Source: Mycobacteroides sp. CBMA 271 | GTDB taxonomy: Bacteria; Actinomycetota; Actinomycetes; Mycobacteriales; Mycobacteriaceae | DNA length: 64,000 nt | Direction of reading: 5' to 3' | NCBI RefSeq assembly: GCF_009729205.1 | Contig: NZ_VTHB01000003.1 | Span: forward strand, 248,001-312,000 | Shown here: positions 17,369 through 26,306 of the stretch, one piece after another | How the letters are laid out: every line of letters begins with the position of its first letter | How positions within the stretch are numbered: position 1 is the stretch's first letter | Program-made: the position numbers and the translations under genes | Notes under the pieces: model-generated | Seen by the model: only the letters and a program-made list of their open reading frames with translations | The model's database searches: none | Told to the model about the DNA's origin: nothing

Positions 17369-18175
17369 ATGGCAGAGCATCTCACCGTCCTCGTTACCGG
17401 CGCCTCCAGCGGGATCGGTGCGAGCGTGGCCCGGATTTTCGTCGAGCGCGGGCACCGTGTGTTCGGTACCAGTCGCAACCCCGATACCGTCGCCGACCGC
17501 ATCTCCGGGGTGCAATATCTGCAGCTCGACCAGACCGACAAGGCGAGCATCGCCGATTGTGTCGCGCAAGCGGGCGCGGTGGACGTCCTGGTCAATAATG
17601 CCGGCGAGAGTCAGATCGGCGCACTCGAAGACGTCTCGATGGAAGACTTCGAGAAGCTGTTCGTCACCAATGTCTTTGGGCCCGTTGCTCTCACCAAGGC
17701 GGTGCTGCCCGGTATGCGGGAACGGCGTCGGGGATCGATCGTCATGGTGGGGTCGATGGCGGGCACCCTGCACGTCCCGTTCCGGTCGACCTACAGCGCC
17801 GCGAAATCGGCGCTGCACACCGTGGCCGACTGCCTGCGCCAGGAAGTGGCGCCCTTCGGGATTGTCGTGAGCACAGTGGAACCCGGCGTCATCGCGACCG
17901 GCATCGAGACACGACGCAACCGCGTCGTGTCCGAAGACTCGGCCTATCGGGATGCGTTCCGCACGGTCGACGCGGCCATGGCCGCGCGCGAACAGCACGG
18001 CATGGCCACCGACGACCTGGCGCAGTTGGTGGTGGACGTGGCGCTGAATCCGAACCCGAAACCCTTGTATGCCAAGGGGAGTAATGCCCCGCTGATCATG
18101 GCCGCGCAGCGGCTGCTGCCCGCCCGATTGTTCCTGGGGTTCCTCGCGCGCATGCACGGGCTGAAGGTGCGTTAG
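17369..18175 (+). CDS. Short-chain dehydrogenase/reductase
   Basis: The 268-residue classical SDR has the cofactor loop TGASSGIG (residues ~10-17), NNAG (residues ~74-77), catalytic Ser in VMVGSMAG and the YSAAK motif (YxxxK). The substrate cannot be read. The gene lies 10 nt after pimE and 2 nt before purU, so the three genes are probably cotranscribed; the SDR and purU are insertions compared with M. tuberculosis, where phhB and mutT2 directly follow pimE. Confidence 0.9.
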   Translation: MAEHLTVLVTGASSGIGASVARIFVERGHRVFGTSRNPDTVADRISGVQYLQLDQTDKASIADCVAQAGAVDVLVNNAGESQIGALEDVSMEDFEKLFVTNVFGPVALTKAVLPGMRERRRGSIVMVGSMAGTLHVPFRSTYSAAKSALHTVADCLRQEVAPFGIVVSTVEPGVIATGIETRRNRVVSEDSAYRDAFRTVDAAMAAREQHGMATDDLAQLVVDVALNPNPKPLYAKGSNAPLIMAAQRLLPARLFLGFLARMHGLKVR

Positions 18176-18177
18176 CG

Positions 18178-19065
18178 ATGTTTCCACAAGGCATGCATTC
18201 GGATCCGTGGCACACCAACGACATCGGCAGGCTGATACTGCAATGCCCCGACCGGATCGGCGTGGTGGCGGCGGTCAGCGCGTTCCTGGCCGATGCCGGT
18301 GCCAGCATCATCTCGCTCGCACAACATTCGACGGAGCCGCAGGGTGGGTGGTTCATGCAGCGCACCGTCTTTCACCTACCGGGCTTAGGGGCGTCGCGCG
18401 AGGGTCTGGAGCGCGATTTCGCGGCGATCGCCGCGAAATTCGAGATGGAGTTCCGATTCAGCGAGGCCGCCAAGCCGAAGCGGGTGGCGATCATGGTCTC
18501 GCGCACGGATCACTGTCTGCTGGACCTGTTGTGGCGTAGTCGTCGCGGCGAGCTCGACATGTCGATCGTGATGGTGCTCTCGAACCATCCAGACCTCGCG
18601 GAGCAGGTGCGGTCATTCGGTTTGCCGTTCATACACGTTCCGGCGACCCGCGAGAATCGCGGCGAGGCCGAACGTATGCAGCTCGACTTGCTACGGGGGA
18701 ACGTCGACCTGGTGGTGCTGGCGCGGTACATGCAGATCTTGTCACCGGAGTTCCTCCAGGAGGTCGACTGCCCGCTGATCAACATCCACCATTCGTTCCT
18801 GCCCGCGTTCACCGGCGCGATGCCGTACCGGCGTGCGCGTGAACGCGGCGTCAAAATGATTGGAGCCACAGCGCATTACGTGACGCCGGAGCTCGACGAG
18901 GGACCGATCATCGAGCAGGACGTGATCCGGGTCGATCACACCCACACGGTCGAGGACCTGGTGCGGCTGGGTTCCGACGTGGAACGGCTGGTGTTATCGC
19001 GTGCGGTGGCCTGGCACTGCGAGGACAAGGTCATGCGGCACGGCAACGTCACCGCAATCCTCTAG
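18178..19065 (+). CDS. purU: Formyltetrahydrofolate deformylase PurU
   Basis: The 295-residue cytosolic enzyme hydrolyses 10-formyl-tetrahydrofolate to formate and tetrahydrofolate, balancing one-carbon units. An N-terminal ACT domain ([20 protein letters not shown], residues ~18-90) is followed by a formyltransferase-like domain with [19 protein letters not shown] (conserved Asn and His) and the Asp of [12 protein letters not shown]. The gene has a 2 nt gap to the SDR gene. In M. tuberculosis purU lies elsewhere (Rv2964), so its position here differs. Confidence 0.95.
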   Translation: MFPQGMHSDPWHTNDIGRLILQCPDRIGVVAAVSAFLADAGASIISLAQHSTEPQGGWFMQRTVFHLPGLGASREGLERDFAAIAAKFEMEFRFSEAAKPKRVAIMVSRTDHCLLDLLWRSRRGELDMSIVMVLSNHPDLAEQVRSFGLPFIHVPATRENRGEAERMQLDLLRGNVDLVVLARYMQILSPEFLQEVDCPLINIHHSFLPAFTGAMPYRRARERGVKMIGATAHYVTPELDEGPIIEQDVIRVDHTHTVEDLVRLGSDVERLVLSRAVAWHCEDKVMRHGNVTAIL

Positions 19066-19130
19066 CTCGGCGCGAGCGACACCTTGTGTACGCCATTTGC
19101 GGCGTGTCTACGTGCGCAACGCCGCGCTCG

Positions 19131-19415
19131 CTAGCTGCCGACCTCGGAATCGATCGCCTGAGCCAGCGCTACATCCTTCTCGGTGAGACCGCCCTCGGAA
19201 TGCGTGGACAGCGCGAACGTCACTGTGCGCCAGCGGATATCGATATCGGGATGATGGTCGACGGATTCGGCATGCACGGCTATTCGTTGTACCGCCGCGA
19301 CCCCATCGAGAAACGCGCTGAACGTAATGGCGCGGCGCAGCGTGTCACCGTCGCGGGTCCAGCCGGAAAGTCCGGAGAGCGCTGCGTTGATCTGGTCATC
19401 GGTGAGCAGGGCCAT
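19131..19415 (-). CDS. phhB: Pterin-4a-carbinolamine dehydratase
   Basis: The 94-residue protein has the PCD signature [17 protein letters not shown], followed by [18 protein letters not shown], with the conserved His pair. It dehydrates 4a-hydroxytetrahydrobiopterin. Position between pimE and mutT2 matches the M. tuberculosis gene Rv1159A. It is divergent from mutT2 with only 26 nt between the start codons, so the promoters overlap. Confidence 0.93.
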   Translation of the reverse strand: MALLTDDQINAALSGLSGWTRDGDTLRRAITFSAFLDGVAAVQRIAVHAESVDHHPDIDIRWRTVTFALSTHSEGGLTEKDVALAQAIDSEVGS

Positions 19416-19421
19416 GAGTCC

Positions 19422-19433
19422 AACGTATAGCGT
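19422..19433. promoter_or_regulatory. Overlapping divergent -10 elements for phhB and mutT2
   Basis: On the minus strand TACGTT (19427-19422) ends 7 nt before the phhB ATG; on the plus strand TAGCGT (19428-19433) ends 9 nt before the mutT2 ATG. Both match the TAnnnT form of mycobacterial SigA -10 elements, at a distance that would give leaderless or nearly leaderless transcripts. The two elements abut, so both genes may fire from one melted region. Confidence 0.4.
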
Positions 19434-19441
19434 TCAACGCC

Positions 19442-19846
19442 ATGCCGATAGTGGTCGCAGGCGCGGTGATCGACGGGGACAAACTGCTCATCGCGCAGCG
19501 CTCCAAACCCCCGGAACTTGCCGGGCAATGGGAGCTGCCCGGGGGCAAGGTCGCTAATGGCGAATCCGAGCCACAAGCACTCGCCCGCGAGTTGCACGAG
19601 GAACTGGGCATCACCGTCACCGTCGGGTCACGCCTAGGGCATGACGTCGCCGGTATCGGCCCAGACGGCACCCTGGTGCTGCGGGCGTATCGGGCGCGAC
19701 TGGACGGCGGCACGCCGCATCCCCACGAACATTTGGCCCTGCGATGGGTCGGAGCCGACGAACTCGACACGGTGGGGTGGGTCGCGGCAGACGCGGGATG
19801 GGTATCCGCGCTCCGGCAGGCGCTAGTGGGCGCGCGCCCGGTGTAG
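19442..19846 (+). CDS. mutT2: MutT2-type Nudix hydrolase
   Basis: The 134-residue protein has a complete Nudix box at residues 35-57 (GKVANGESEPQALARELHEE, then LGI), fitting Gx5Ex7REUxEExGU. MutT2 (Rv1160) hydrolyses oxidised or alternative nucleotides such as 8-oxo-dGTP, dCTP and 5-methyl-dCTP to clean the nucleotide pool. It is cytosolic. Its last 24 nt overlap a small gene on the other strand. Confidence 0.93.
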   Translation: MPIVVAGAVIDGDKLLIAQRSKPPELAGQWELPGGKVANGESEPQALARELHEELGITVTVGSRLGHDVAGIGPDGTLVLRAYRARLDGGTPHPHEHLALRWVGADELDTVGWVAADAGWVSALRQALVGARPV

Positions 19847-19990
19847 AGCCTTTTTCATCTCTTTTTCGGACAAACCATGATGCTCGGCCTTCTGCATCTT
19901 GTGCACCACAAGCGGGCACTTCATGCAGCGTGGCTTGCTTTTGCAGCACTTCTTCTTGGGCTTGAGCCTTGCGACCTTGCTGGCCTTCAC
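19823..19990 (-). CDS. Small Cys- and Lys-rich protein (55 residues)
   Basis: A GTG at 19990, preceded by AGTAGGA at suitable distance, opens a frame of 55 residues beginning with (V)KASKVARLKPKKKCCKSKP, continuing RCMKCPLVVHKMQKAEHHGL and ending KALHRARAH. The CC and RCMKC cysteines could bind metal or nucleic acid; the basic charge suggests RNA or DNA contact. The frame overlaps the 3' end of mutT2 by 24 nt, and the gene is divergent from typA. Similar short basic proteins are encoded in other actinobacteria, but no function is known to me. Confidence 0.65.
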   Translation of the reverse strand: MKASKVARLKPKKKCCKSKPRCMKCPLVVHKMQKAEHHGLSEKEMKKALHRARAH

Positions 19991-20077
19991 GGGTGTCCTA
20001 CTTCTGGGGCTGACGGTGCTTTTGCTATGTCGGGCGTCACACTCAGTGTTCGCCGGTTTCGTGAACTAGGGGTTTCA

Positions 20078-20093
20078 CTGCCAGAATTGGCAG
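20078..20093. promoter_or_regulatory. Inverted repeat just before the typA start
   Basis: CTGCCA-GAAT-TGGCAG is a perfect inverted repeat that ends 2 nt before the GTG proposed as the typA start. No normal Shine-Dalgarno sequence is visible there. It could be an operator on DNA or a short hairpin on mRNA that affects initiation. Confidence 0.35.
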
Positions 20094-20095
20094 AC

Positions 20096-21997
20096 GTGAC
20101 CCATAGTTTCCGGAACGTAGCCATTGTTGCGCACGTCGACCACGGCAAGACAACCCTGGTCGATGCAATGCTCAAGCAGTCGGGCGCGCTCTCGCACCGC
20201 GGTGATGACGCTGTTGAGCGCCTGATGGACTCCGGTGATCTGGAGAAAGAAAAGGGCATCACGATCCTGGCCAAGAACACCGCCGTGCACCGTCAGCACG
20301 CGGACGGGTCCATGACGGTGATCAACGTCATCGACACCCCCGGCCACGCCGACTTCGGTGGCGAGGTGGAACGCGGCCTGTCCATGGTCGACGGTGTGCT
20401 GCTGTTGGTGGACGCCTCCGAGGGCCCACTGCCGCAGACCCGGTTCGTGCTGCGCAAGGCCCTCTCCGCGCACCTGCCGGTGATCTTGGTCGTCAACAAG
20501 ACCGACCGACCCGACGCCCGCATCGCGGAGGTCGTCGAGGAGAGCCACGACCTGCTGCTCGATGTCGCCTCCGATCTGGATGAAGAGGCGCAGGCGGCCG
20601 CCGAGAAGGCACTCGACCTGCCGACGCTGTACGCCTCGGGCCGTGCCGGCATCGCCAGCACCACCCAGCCGGCCAACGGGCAGAACCCCGACGGCGAGAA
20701 CCTCGACCCGCTATTCGACGTGCTGCTTGAGCACATTCCGGCGCCCAGCGGCGACCCGGAGGCCCCGCTGCAGGCACTGGTGACCAACCTCGACGCCTCG
20801 GCCTTCCTCGGCCGGCTCGCGCTGATCCGCATCTACAACGGCCGGCTGCGTAAGGGCCAGCAGGTGGCGTGGATGCGCGAAGTAGATGGCCACCCCGTCA
20901 TCACCACGGCCAAGATCACCGAGCTGCTCGCCACCGAGGGTGTCGATCGCAGCCCCACGGAAGAGGCAATTGCCGGTGACATCGTCGCGGTCGCGGGTAT
21001 GCCCGAGATCATGATCGGTGACACGCTGGCCGATCCCGATCACGCCCACGCGCTCCCGCGGATCACCGTCGACGAGCCGGCCATCTCGGTGACCATTGGC
21101 ACCAACACCTCGCCGCTGGCGGGCAAGGTGTCCGGGCACAAGCTGACCGCGCGGATGGTCAAGTCCCGGCTCGATTCGGAGCTCATCGGCAATGTATCGA
21201 TCAAGGTCGTCGATATCGACCGTCCCGACGCCTGGGAGGTGCAGGGCCGCGGTGAGCTGGCGCTGGCCATCCTCGTCGAACAGATGCGCCGCGAGGGCTT
21301 CGAGCTGACCGTCGGCAAGCCGCAGGTGGTCACCAGGACCGTTGACGGCAAGCTGCACGAACCATTCGAGGCCATGACCATTGACTGTCCCGAGGAGTTC
21401 GTCGGGGCCGTCACCCAGCTGATGGCCGCCCGTAAGGGCCGCATGGAGGAAATGGCCAACCACGCCGCGGGATGGGTCCGGATGGACTTCATCGTGCCGT
21501 CGCGCGGCCTCATCGGATTCCGGACCGACTTCCTGACGCTGACCCGTGGCACCGGCATCGCCAACGCGGTGTTCGAGGGCTACCGGCCGTGGGCCGGGGA
21601 GATCCGCGCCCGGCACACCGGGTCGCTGGTGTCCGACCGCACCGGCTCCGTCACCCCGTTCGCGATGACCCAGCTATCCGACCGCGGACAGTTCTTCGTG
21701 GAGCCTGGGGACGCGACCTATGAGGGCCAGGTCGTCGGAATCAACCCGCGTGCCGAGGACCTCGATGTCAACGTCACCCGCGAGAAGAAGCTGACCAACA
21801 TGCGGTCCGCGACCGCCGATGTCTTCGAGACACTCGCCAGACCAATGGAACTCGACCTCGAAAAGGCGATGGAGTTCTGTGCAGGCGATGAATGCGTCGA
21901 GGTCACCCCGGAAATCGTGCGGGTGCGCAAGGTGGAACTCACCGCGACGCTGCGCGCACGGGCGCGTTCGCGTTCGAAGGCCGCCAACAACAGCTGA
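20096..21997 (+). CDS. typA: Ribosome-associated GTPase TypA/BipA
   Basis: The 633-residue translational GTPase acts at the ribosome during stress and 50S assembly. It has the G1 loop [18 protein letters not shown], switch [17 protein letters not shown]4 NKTDRP, EF-G-like domains II, III and V, and the TypA C-terminal domain ([20 protein letters not shown]). The start at GTG 20096 matches the N-terminus of M. tuberculosis TypA (628 residues); the open frame continues upstream to 19877 but covers the small antisense gene and is not coding. In M. tuberculosis narGHJI lies between mutT2 and typA; here it is absent. Confidence 0.95.
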   Translation: MTHSFRNVAIVAHVDHGKTTLVDAMLKQSGALSHRGDDAVERLMDSGDLEKEKGITILAKNTAVHRQHADGSMTVINVIDTPGHADFGGEVERGLSMVDGVLLLVDASEGPLPQTRFVLRKALSAHLPVILVVNKTDRPDARIAEVVEESHDLLLDVASDLDEEAQAAAEKALDLPTLYASGRAGIASTTQPANGQNPDGENLDPLFDVLLEHIPAPSGDPEAPLQALVTNLDASAFLGRLALIRIYNGRLRKGQQVAWMREVDGHPVITTAKITELLATEGVDRSPTEEAIAGDIVAVAGMPEIMIGDTLADPDHAHALPRITVDEPAISVTIGTNTSPLAGKVSGHKLTARMVKSRLDSELIGNVSIKVVDIDRPDAWEVQGRGELALAILVEQMRREGFELTVGKPQVVTRTVDGKLHEPFEAMTIDCPEEFVGAVTQLMAARKGRMEEMANHAAGWVRMDFIVPSRGLIGFRTDFLTLTRGTGIANAVFEGYRPWAGEIRARHTGSLVSDRTGSVTPFAMTQLSDRGQFFVEPGDATYEGQVVGINPRAEDLDVNVTREKKLTNMRSATADVFETLARPMELDLEKAMEFCAGDECVEVTPEIVRVRKVELTATLRARARSRSKAANNS

Positions 21998-22010
21998 TAT
22001 CCACTCGACG

Positions 22011-22056
22011 GTAACGCCACGCAGAAGTTTCGCTGAAATCCTCTGCGTGGCGTAAC
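22011..22056. terminator. Hairpin after typA
   Basis: GTAACGCCACGCAGA (22011-22025) pairs with TCTGCGTGGCGTAAC (22042-22056), 15 nt arms with one mismatch and a 16 nt loop. It begins 13 nt after the typA stop and ends before the next gene. No U-run follows, as is common for mycobacterial terminators. Confidence 0.6.
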
Positions 22057-22079
22057 TGTCGGCGGCCGAAACGACGACA

Positions 22080-22469
22080 ATGCAGTACATGGTGGATCTC
22101 AAGCGACGCGTCGTGCACACGGTGCAGAAGTACCTCGTCAACCCCGTCGGCAGACGACTGCCGGTCACGATGCTTGAGACGACCGGCCGCTCCTCGGGGC
22201 AACCGCGCCACACCGCGATCGGCGGACGCCTCGTCGGGAACCAGTTCTGGCTAGTCTCCGAGCACGGCGAGCACTCCGATTACGTCCGCAATATCAAGGC
22301 CAACGCGGCGGTGCGGCTGCGCATCCGTGACCAGTGGCGCAGCGGAACCGCCCACTTGCTTCCCGACGATGATGCAAAAGCACGACTCCGGGAGCTGCCG
22401 CGCGGCAATAGCGCGGTGGTGCGCGCGGCGGGCACCGAACTATTGACCGTCCGCGTTGATCTGGATTGA
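22080..22469 (+). CDS. Deazaflavin (F420)-dependent Ddn-like oxidoreductase
   Basis: The 129-residue split-barrel protein has the Ddn-family signature LETTGRSSGQPRHTAIGGRL, followed by FWLVSEHGEHSDYVRNIKAN and VRLRIRDQWRSGTAHLLPDD. Ddn of M. tuberculosis (Rv3547) uses reduced F420 to reduce quinones and activates pretomanid; relatives differ in substrate. It fits the presence of fbiC in the same window. It follows typA after a hairpin and has its own promoter by inference. Confidence 0.9.
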   Translation: MQYMVDLKRRVVHTVQKYLVNPVGRRLPVTMLETTGRSSGQPRHTAIGGRLVGNQFWLVSEHGEHSDYVRNIKANAAVRLRIRDQWRSGTAHLLPDDDAKARLRELPRGNSAVVRAAGTELLTVRVDLD

Positions 22470-22572
22470 CACCGCACTCTGGTGACGGCGGTACCCGCTT
22501 CCTGGTGAACTGCTGTGATAGATAACAGCTTTCGCGGTGGATTGCGCTTGCTTTCTCGGTAGCATGTGCGGT

Positions 22573-24465
22573 ATGTCCCAGCCGACTCCCCGCATCGCCG
22601 AACAGAATGAGCAGGCAGCCAGAGAGCTGCCGTTTGCCAACGCCGTGGACCAAGAAGATGCCGACCGCGGATTCATCGCGGCACTGGAACCGGGTGTTGT
22701 CACAGATGCTTCCGGGAACATCGTGTGGGACAACGACTCCTACGGATTTCTGAGGGACAGTTGCCCCGCCTCCGTGCACCCGAGCCTGTGGCGGCAGTGC
22801 GGACTCATCATCAGGCAGGGACTCTTCGAGGTCGCCGACGGCATCTACCAGGTTCGTGGCCTCGACATATCGAACATGACTCTCGTTGAGGGCGAGCGGG
22901 GAGTCATCGTCATCGACCCGTTGACGTCCATGGAGACCGCGGCCGCCGCGTTGGAACTTTACCGCCGTCATCGTGGGGACCGGCCGGTGACCGCGCTGAT
23001 CTACTCCCATTGCCATGCGGATCACTTCGCGGGTGCGCTCGGGGTCACCACGGTGGAGGAGGTCGCGGCCGGGCACTGTCCGGTCATTGCCCCCGCCGGA
23101 TTCCTGGAGCACGCCGTTGCCGAGCACGTGTACGCCGGTCCGGCGATGACCCGGCGGGCTGTGTACATGTACGGCGCGGTGTTGCCGCGCGGACCGCTCG
23201 GGCAGGTGGGATCTGGCCTGGGGCAGACCAATTCGCTCGGGACAATCACCCTGATCCCGCCGACCGTCGACGTCACTCACACCGGTCAGGAGGAGACGGT
23301 CGACGGTGTTCGCATGGTTTTCCAGCTCACACCGGGAACCGAGGCCCCCGCGGAGATGAACTTCTATTTCCCGGAGCGCCGGGCGCTGTGTATGGCCGAG
23401 AATGCCACGCACACCTTGCACAATCTGCTGACGTTGCGCGGTGCGGTGGTGCGCGACCCGCACGTGTGGGCGCAGTACATCACCGAGGCCATCAACCTGT
23501 ACGCCCACGACTCCGATGTGGTGTTTGCCTCTCATCACTGGCCCACCTGGGGTACCGAGCGGCTAACGGAATATCTTGCGCTGCAACGTGATCTGTACGC
23601 CTATCTGCACGACCAGACGCTGCGGCAACTGAACCAGGGATTTGTCGGCTCGGAGATCGCCGAAACCCTGCAGCTGCCGCCGGCGATTGCGGGTGCCTGG
23701 CACGCGCGCGGCTATTACGGCTCGGTCAGCCACAACGTGAAGGCGATCTATCAGCGCTACATGGGCTGGTTCGACGGCAACCCGGCGCGCCTCTGGGAGC
23801 ACCCGCCGGTGGCCGGCGCGCAGCGGCACGTGGAATTCATGGGCGGTGCCGAGGAGGTGCTGCGGAAGGCGCGCGTCACTTTTGAGCAGGGGGACTACCG
23901 GTGGGTGGCGCAGGTGGTCAACTACGTGATCTTCGCCGACCCTGAAAACGAATCGGCAAAAGAATTGCAGGCCAGCTGTTTCGAACAACTCGGCTACGGG
24001 GCCGAGAATGCCACCTGGCGGAATTTCTATCTCATGGGTGCCCATGAGCTGCGCCACGGCAGCGTCGGCACCCCCATGAAGCTTGATTCAGCGTCGATGC
24101 TGGCGGCGCTGACCATCGACCAGCTCTTCGACGCGCTGTCACTCCGGATCAACGGGCCCGAGGCCTGGGATGAACGCTTCGTCAGCGACTGGCACTTCAC
24201 CGATGAGGATCGCGTGCACCGAGTGGAGCTGCGCAACGGGGTGCTGGTGCATTACGACCGACCCGCTAGGGCCAACCTGCCGGAGCCCCATGTCACCTTC
24301 ACCCTTACTCGACCCGCACTCATCAAGGTCCTCCTCGGTGGCACGGATCCCGCAGCGGTGTTCGCCTCCGGCGAGATCACCGTGGACGGGGATGCAAGCG
24401 GGTTCGCGCGGCTGGTTGCGGTGCTCGATCAGCCCGACCCCGGCTTCGCCATCGTCACGCCGTAG
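22573..24465 (+). CDS. Alkyl sulfatase, metallo-beta-lactamase type (SdsA1-like)
   Basis: The 630-residue protein has the metal site YSHCHADHFAGA (His146, His148, Asp150, His151), further conserved LTPGTEAPAEMNFYFPERRA and MAENATHTLHN, and a middle dimerisation domain with HVEFMGGAEEVLRKARVTFE. The C-terminal ~120 residues fit an SCP2-like sterol-carrier domain that binds alkyl chains. Such enzymes release sulfate from alkyl sulfates such as SDS. No signal peptide is visible. The start ATG 22573 is chosen because MSQPTPRIAEQN follows the family better than ATG 22564 or 22537. An AraC-family gene follows 24 nt later. Confidence 0.92.
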   Translation: MSQPTPRIAEQNEQAARELPFANAVDQEDADRGFIAALEPGVVTDASGNIVWDNDSYGFLRDSCPASVHPSLWRQCGLIIRQGLFEVADGIYQVRGLDISNMTLVEGERGVIVIDPLTSMETAAAALELYRRHRGDRPVTALIYSHCHADHFAGALGVTTVEEVAAGHCPVIAPAGFLEHAVAEHVYAGPAMTRRAVYMYGAVLPRGPLGQVGSGLGQTNSLGTITLIPPTVDVTHTGQEETVDGVRMVFQLTPGTEAPAEMNFYFPERRALCMAENATHTLHNLLTLRGAVVRDPHVWAQYITEAINLYAHDSDVVFASHHWPTWGTERLTEYLALQRDLYAYLHDQTLRQLNQGFVGSEIAETLQLPPAIAGAWHARGYYGSVSHNVKAIYQRYMGWFDGNPARLWEHPPVAGAQRHVEFMGGAEEVLRKARVTFEQGDYRWVAQVVNYVIFADPENESAKELQASCFEQLGYGAENATWRNFYLMGAHELRHGSVGTPMKLDSASMLAALTIDQLFDALSLRINGPEAWDERFVSDWHFTDEDRVHRVELRNGVLVHYDRPARANLPEPHVTFTLTRPALIKVLLGGTDPAAVFASGEITVDGDASGFARLVAVLDQPDPGFAIVTP

Positions 24466-24489
24466 CCGAAGTGCATCGCGGTTTGCTGG

Positions 24490-25314
24490 GTGGTGGCTAA
24501 GGTTGGTGATGATTCCGTGTGGGGGAGTGTGCCGTTGAGCGGGTTTCAATTCACCTTCGTCAGAGAGTCGATCCCCGACCTGACGGAGTGGCGATACCAC
24601 GAACCGCACCATGTGATCGCCGTGTATGAGGGCGGGCAGATGTGCAAGAAGGAAGTCGAATTCGACAGTGGCCCTTTTCAGCGGAAACTACCCAAGACCG
24701 CTGATGTGATGGTGATACCGGCCGGACGACGCATGGCCTTTTGCGCGCAGGGCGATCGAGCGGAGTTCTGCGAGCTCATCGTGGATCCAAAACTGTTTGA
24801 CCAGCGTGAGCTGCAACCATTGCTCGGAGCCCGAGATCTCCTGTTGTACCAATTGGTCAAAAGGGTCCACAGCGTGGTGGACCGTCATGACGTGATGGCA
24901 CGGCTGCTCCGCGATTCGTTGGTGGATGTGGTGCGGCTGCACCTGATCGACCATTACGCGAAGATCCGCAGGCAATCCGCCCTGCATCGCGGTTTAGGGC
25001 CCGCCCTGCAGGCGAAACTGGTCGAGTACATCGACGACGGACTTGATTCGGACATCAGTCTGGCGACGCTGGCGCGGTATGCCGAGATGTCCATCAGTGA
25101 ATTCCGGACGGCCTTCGTGCACGCGTTCCACAAGACGCCTTACCAATTTGTCCTGGACCGCCGGATGAGCCGCGCGAAGCATCTGCTCGCAGCCGGCCAG
25201 CTCTCCATTACAGATATCAGTGCTGCCCTGGGCTTTTCCAGCCCCAGCCATTTTGCCACCACGTTCAAGGCGCGCGCCGGCGTGACACCAACCGTCTTTC
25301 GGGACGGCTTCTGA
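24490..25314 (+). CDS. AraC-family transcriptional regulator
   Basis: The 274-residue protein has a cupin-like sensor part (WRYHEPHHVIAVYEGGQM, residues ~35-110) and two C-terminal HTHs: ISLATLARYAEMSISEFRTA (near residue 192) and ITDISAALGFSSPSHFATTF. The start at GTG 24490 is the longest; later GTG or TTG codons (24517, 24535) are possible. It lies 24 nt after the alkyl sulfatase gene on the same strand and may control it. The inducer is unknown. Confidence 0.88.
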   Translation: MVAKVGDDSVWGSVPLSGFQFTFVRESIPDLTEWRYHEPHHVIAVYEGGQMCKKEVEFDSGPFQRKLPKTADVMVIPAGRRMAFCAQGDRAEFCELIVDPKLFDQRELQPLLGARDLLLYQLVKRVHSVVDRHDVMARLLRDSLVDVVRLHLIDHYAKIRRQSALHRGLGPALQAKLVEYIDDGLDSDISLATLARYAEMSISEFRTAFVHAFHKTPYQFVLDRRMSRAKHLLAAGQLSITDISAALGFSSPSHFATTFKARAGVTPTVFRDGF

Positions 25315-25493
25315 TGCTTTTCCGCAAGCAACTCAGATCTTGAAGGCGCGGCGTGCGAGCTGCACCTAGATTGGCTGGACGTGGTCACGGGGGACGTGGT
25401 CACGCTGTCGGGCGGGTTCTGGCCTCGGATTGACGAGCGCCAGAATCTGCCCGGCGCCATTGCCAAAAATAATGTAGCGGAGGATGAGTCGGG

Positions 25494-26297
25494 TTGAAGG
25501 CGCGCCAACAGCTCTTTGCCTTCCTTGGAGTTCTGGGACTGAGCCTTGCGATCGTCTCGTGTGGCTCTCAGCCGTCGACTCCCCAAACCTCTACCGCTGC
25601 AATAGCCCAGCAGCAAGGAACGCAACACCGGACAGGTTCGGCGCCAGCGGAGAAACGCACCACTGCGTACTGCGCGCAGAACCACGACCCCGCATGTGCG
25701 GCAGGAACTTACGTCGGCCCGCACGCCGCCCCGACTGCAGGCGGGGGATACTGGGACGACAAGGGCAACCCGGTCGATGGTGGGCCCGTGGGTGCTAATG
25801 GCTCGACCGGCAACGGCGTGACCCAGGTGTACTGCGCGCAGAACGAAGATCCGGGCTGCCCGGCGGGAACCTACGTCGGACCGGGCGCCATCAAGAATCC
25901 TGACGGCAGTAACAACTACGTCCCGTGCGAGGGCAGTATCTGCACCAACCCGAACCATGGTGGCGGGGATGCGGCCGGGTCTTGGGACGCTCAGGGACAG
26001 CCGATCAATGGTGGACCACAGGGCGCCAATGGTTCAACCGACAACAATGTGACTCGGGAGTACTGCGCACAAAACGAAGATCCGGGCTGCCCCGTGGGGT
26101 CATATGTTGGGCCGAAGGCGATCAAAGATCCTGACGGCAGTAACAACTACGTCCCGTGTGAAGGCAGTATCTGCACCAATCCGAACCATGGTGGCGGCGA
26201 CAACACCAACGGTCCCGGCTCGGACACTGCGGTGCCCGAGCAAGCCGATTCGTCCAATCCTTCCGGAGGGGCCGAGGGTTCGACGCCCGGGCAATAG
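25494..26297 (+). CDS. Lipoprotein with Cys-rich tandem repeats
   Basis: The 267-residue protein starts at TTG 25494 (GGAGGA upstream), with a lipoprotein signal ending in LAIVSC (Cys23). The mature part is Gly/Asn/Pro-rich and contains three copies of YCAQNxDPxCxxGxYVGP at residues ~59, 113 and 190. The last two copies extend to a 46-residue unit with NPDGSNNYVPCEGSICTNPN. Each full unit has four cysteines, so disulfide-bonded modules outside the cell are likely. The linker WDxxGxPxxGGPxGANGST is also repeated. No known domain is recognised. The gene precedes another lipoprotein gene by 9 nt. Confidence 0.8.
   Translation: MKARQQLFAFLGVLGLSLAIVSCGSQPSTPQTSTAAIAQQQGTQHRTGSAPAEKRTTAYCAQNHDPACAAGTYVGPHAAPTAGGGYWDDKGNPVDGGPVGANGSTGNGVTQVYCAQNEDPGCPAGTYVGPGAIKNPDGSNNYVPCEGSICTNPNHGGGDAAGSWDAQGQPINGGPQGANGSTDNNVTREYCAQNEDPGCPVGSYVGPKAIKDPDGSNNYVPCEGSICTNPNHGGGDNTNGPGSDTAVPEQADSSNPSGGAEGSTPGQ
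25830..26199 (+). repeat. Two-copy repeat inside the lipoprotein gene
   Basis: The segment from 25830 (139 nt) is repeated at 26061 with a 231 nt period (77 codons). A stretch around ATCCTGACGGCAGTAACAAC is identical in both copies, while third positions elsewhere differ, so this is an older duplication under protein-level constraint. A shorter, more diverged copy starts at 25668. Confidence 0.8.
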
Positions 26298-26306
26298 GAT
26301 CGCCGA

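Noticed and set aside
19877..20095. 73-residue N-terminal extension of TypA
   Set aside because: TypA homologues start at the [17 protein letters not shown] region; the extension is antisense to the small Cys-rich gene.
22294..23538. 414-residue minus-strand ORF
   Set aside because: It is a shadow of the alkyl sulfatase, which has a full set of metal ligands.
25378..25404. Duplicated GACGTGGTCACG before the repeat lipoprotein
   Set aside because: Only 12 nt with a 3 nt gap and no link to a promoter element; it could be slippage.
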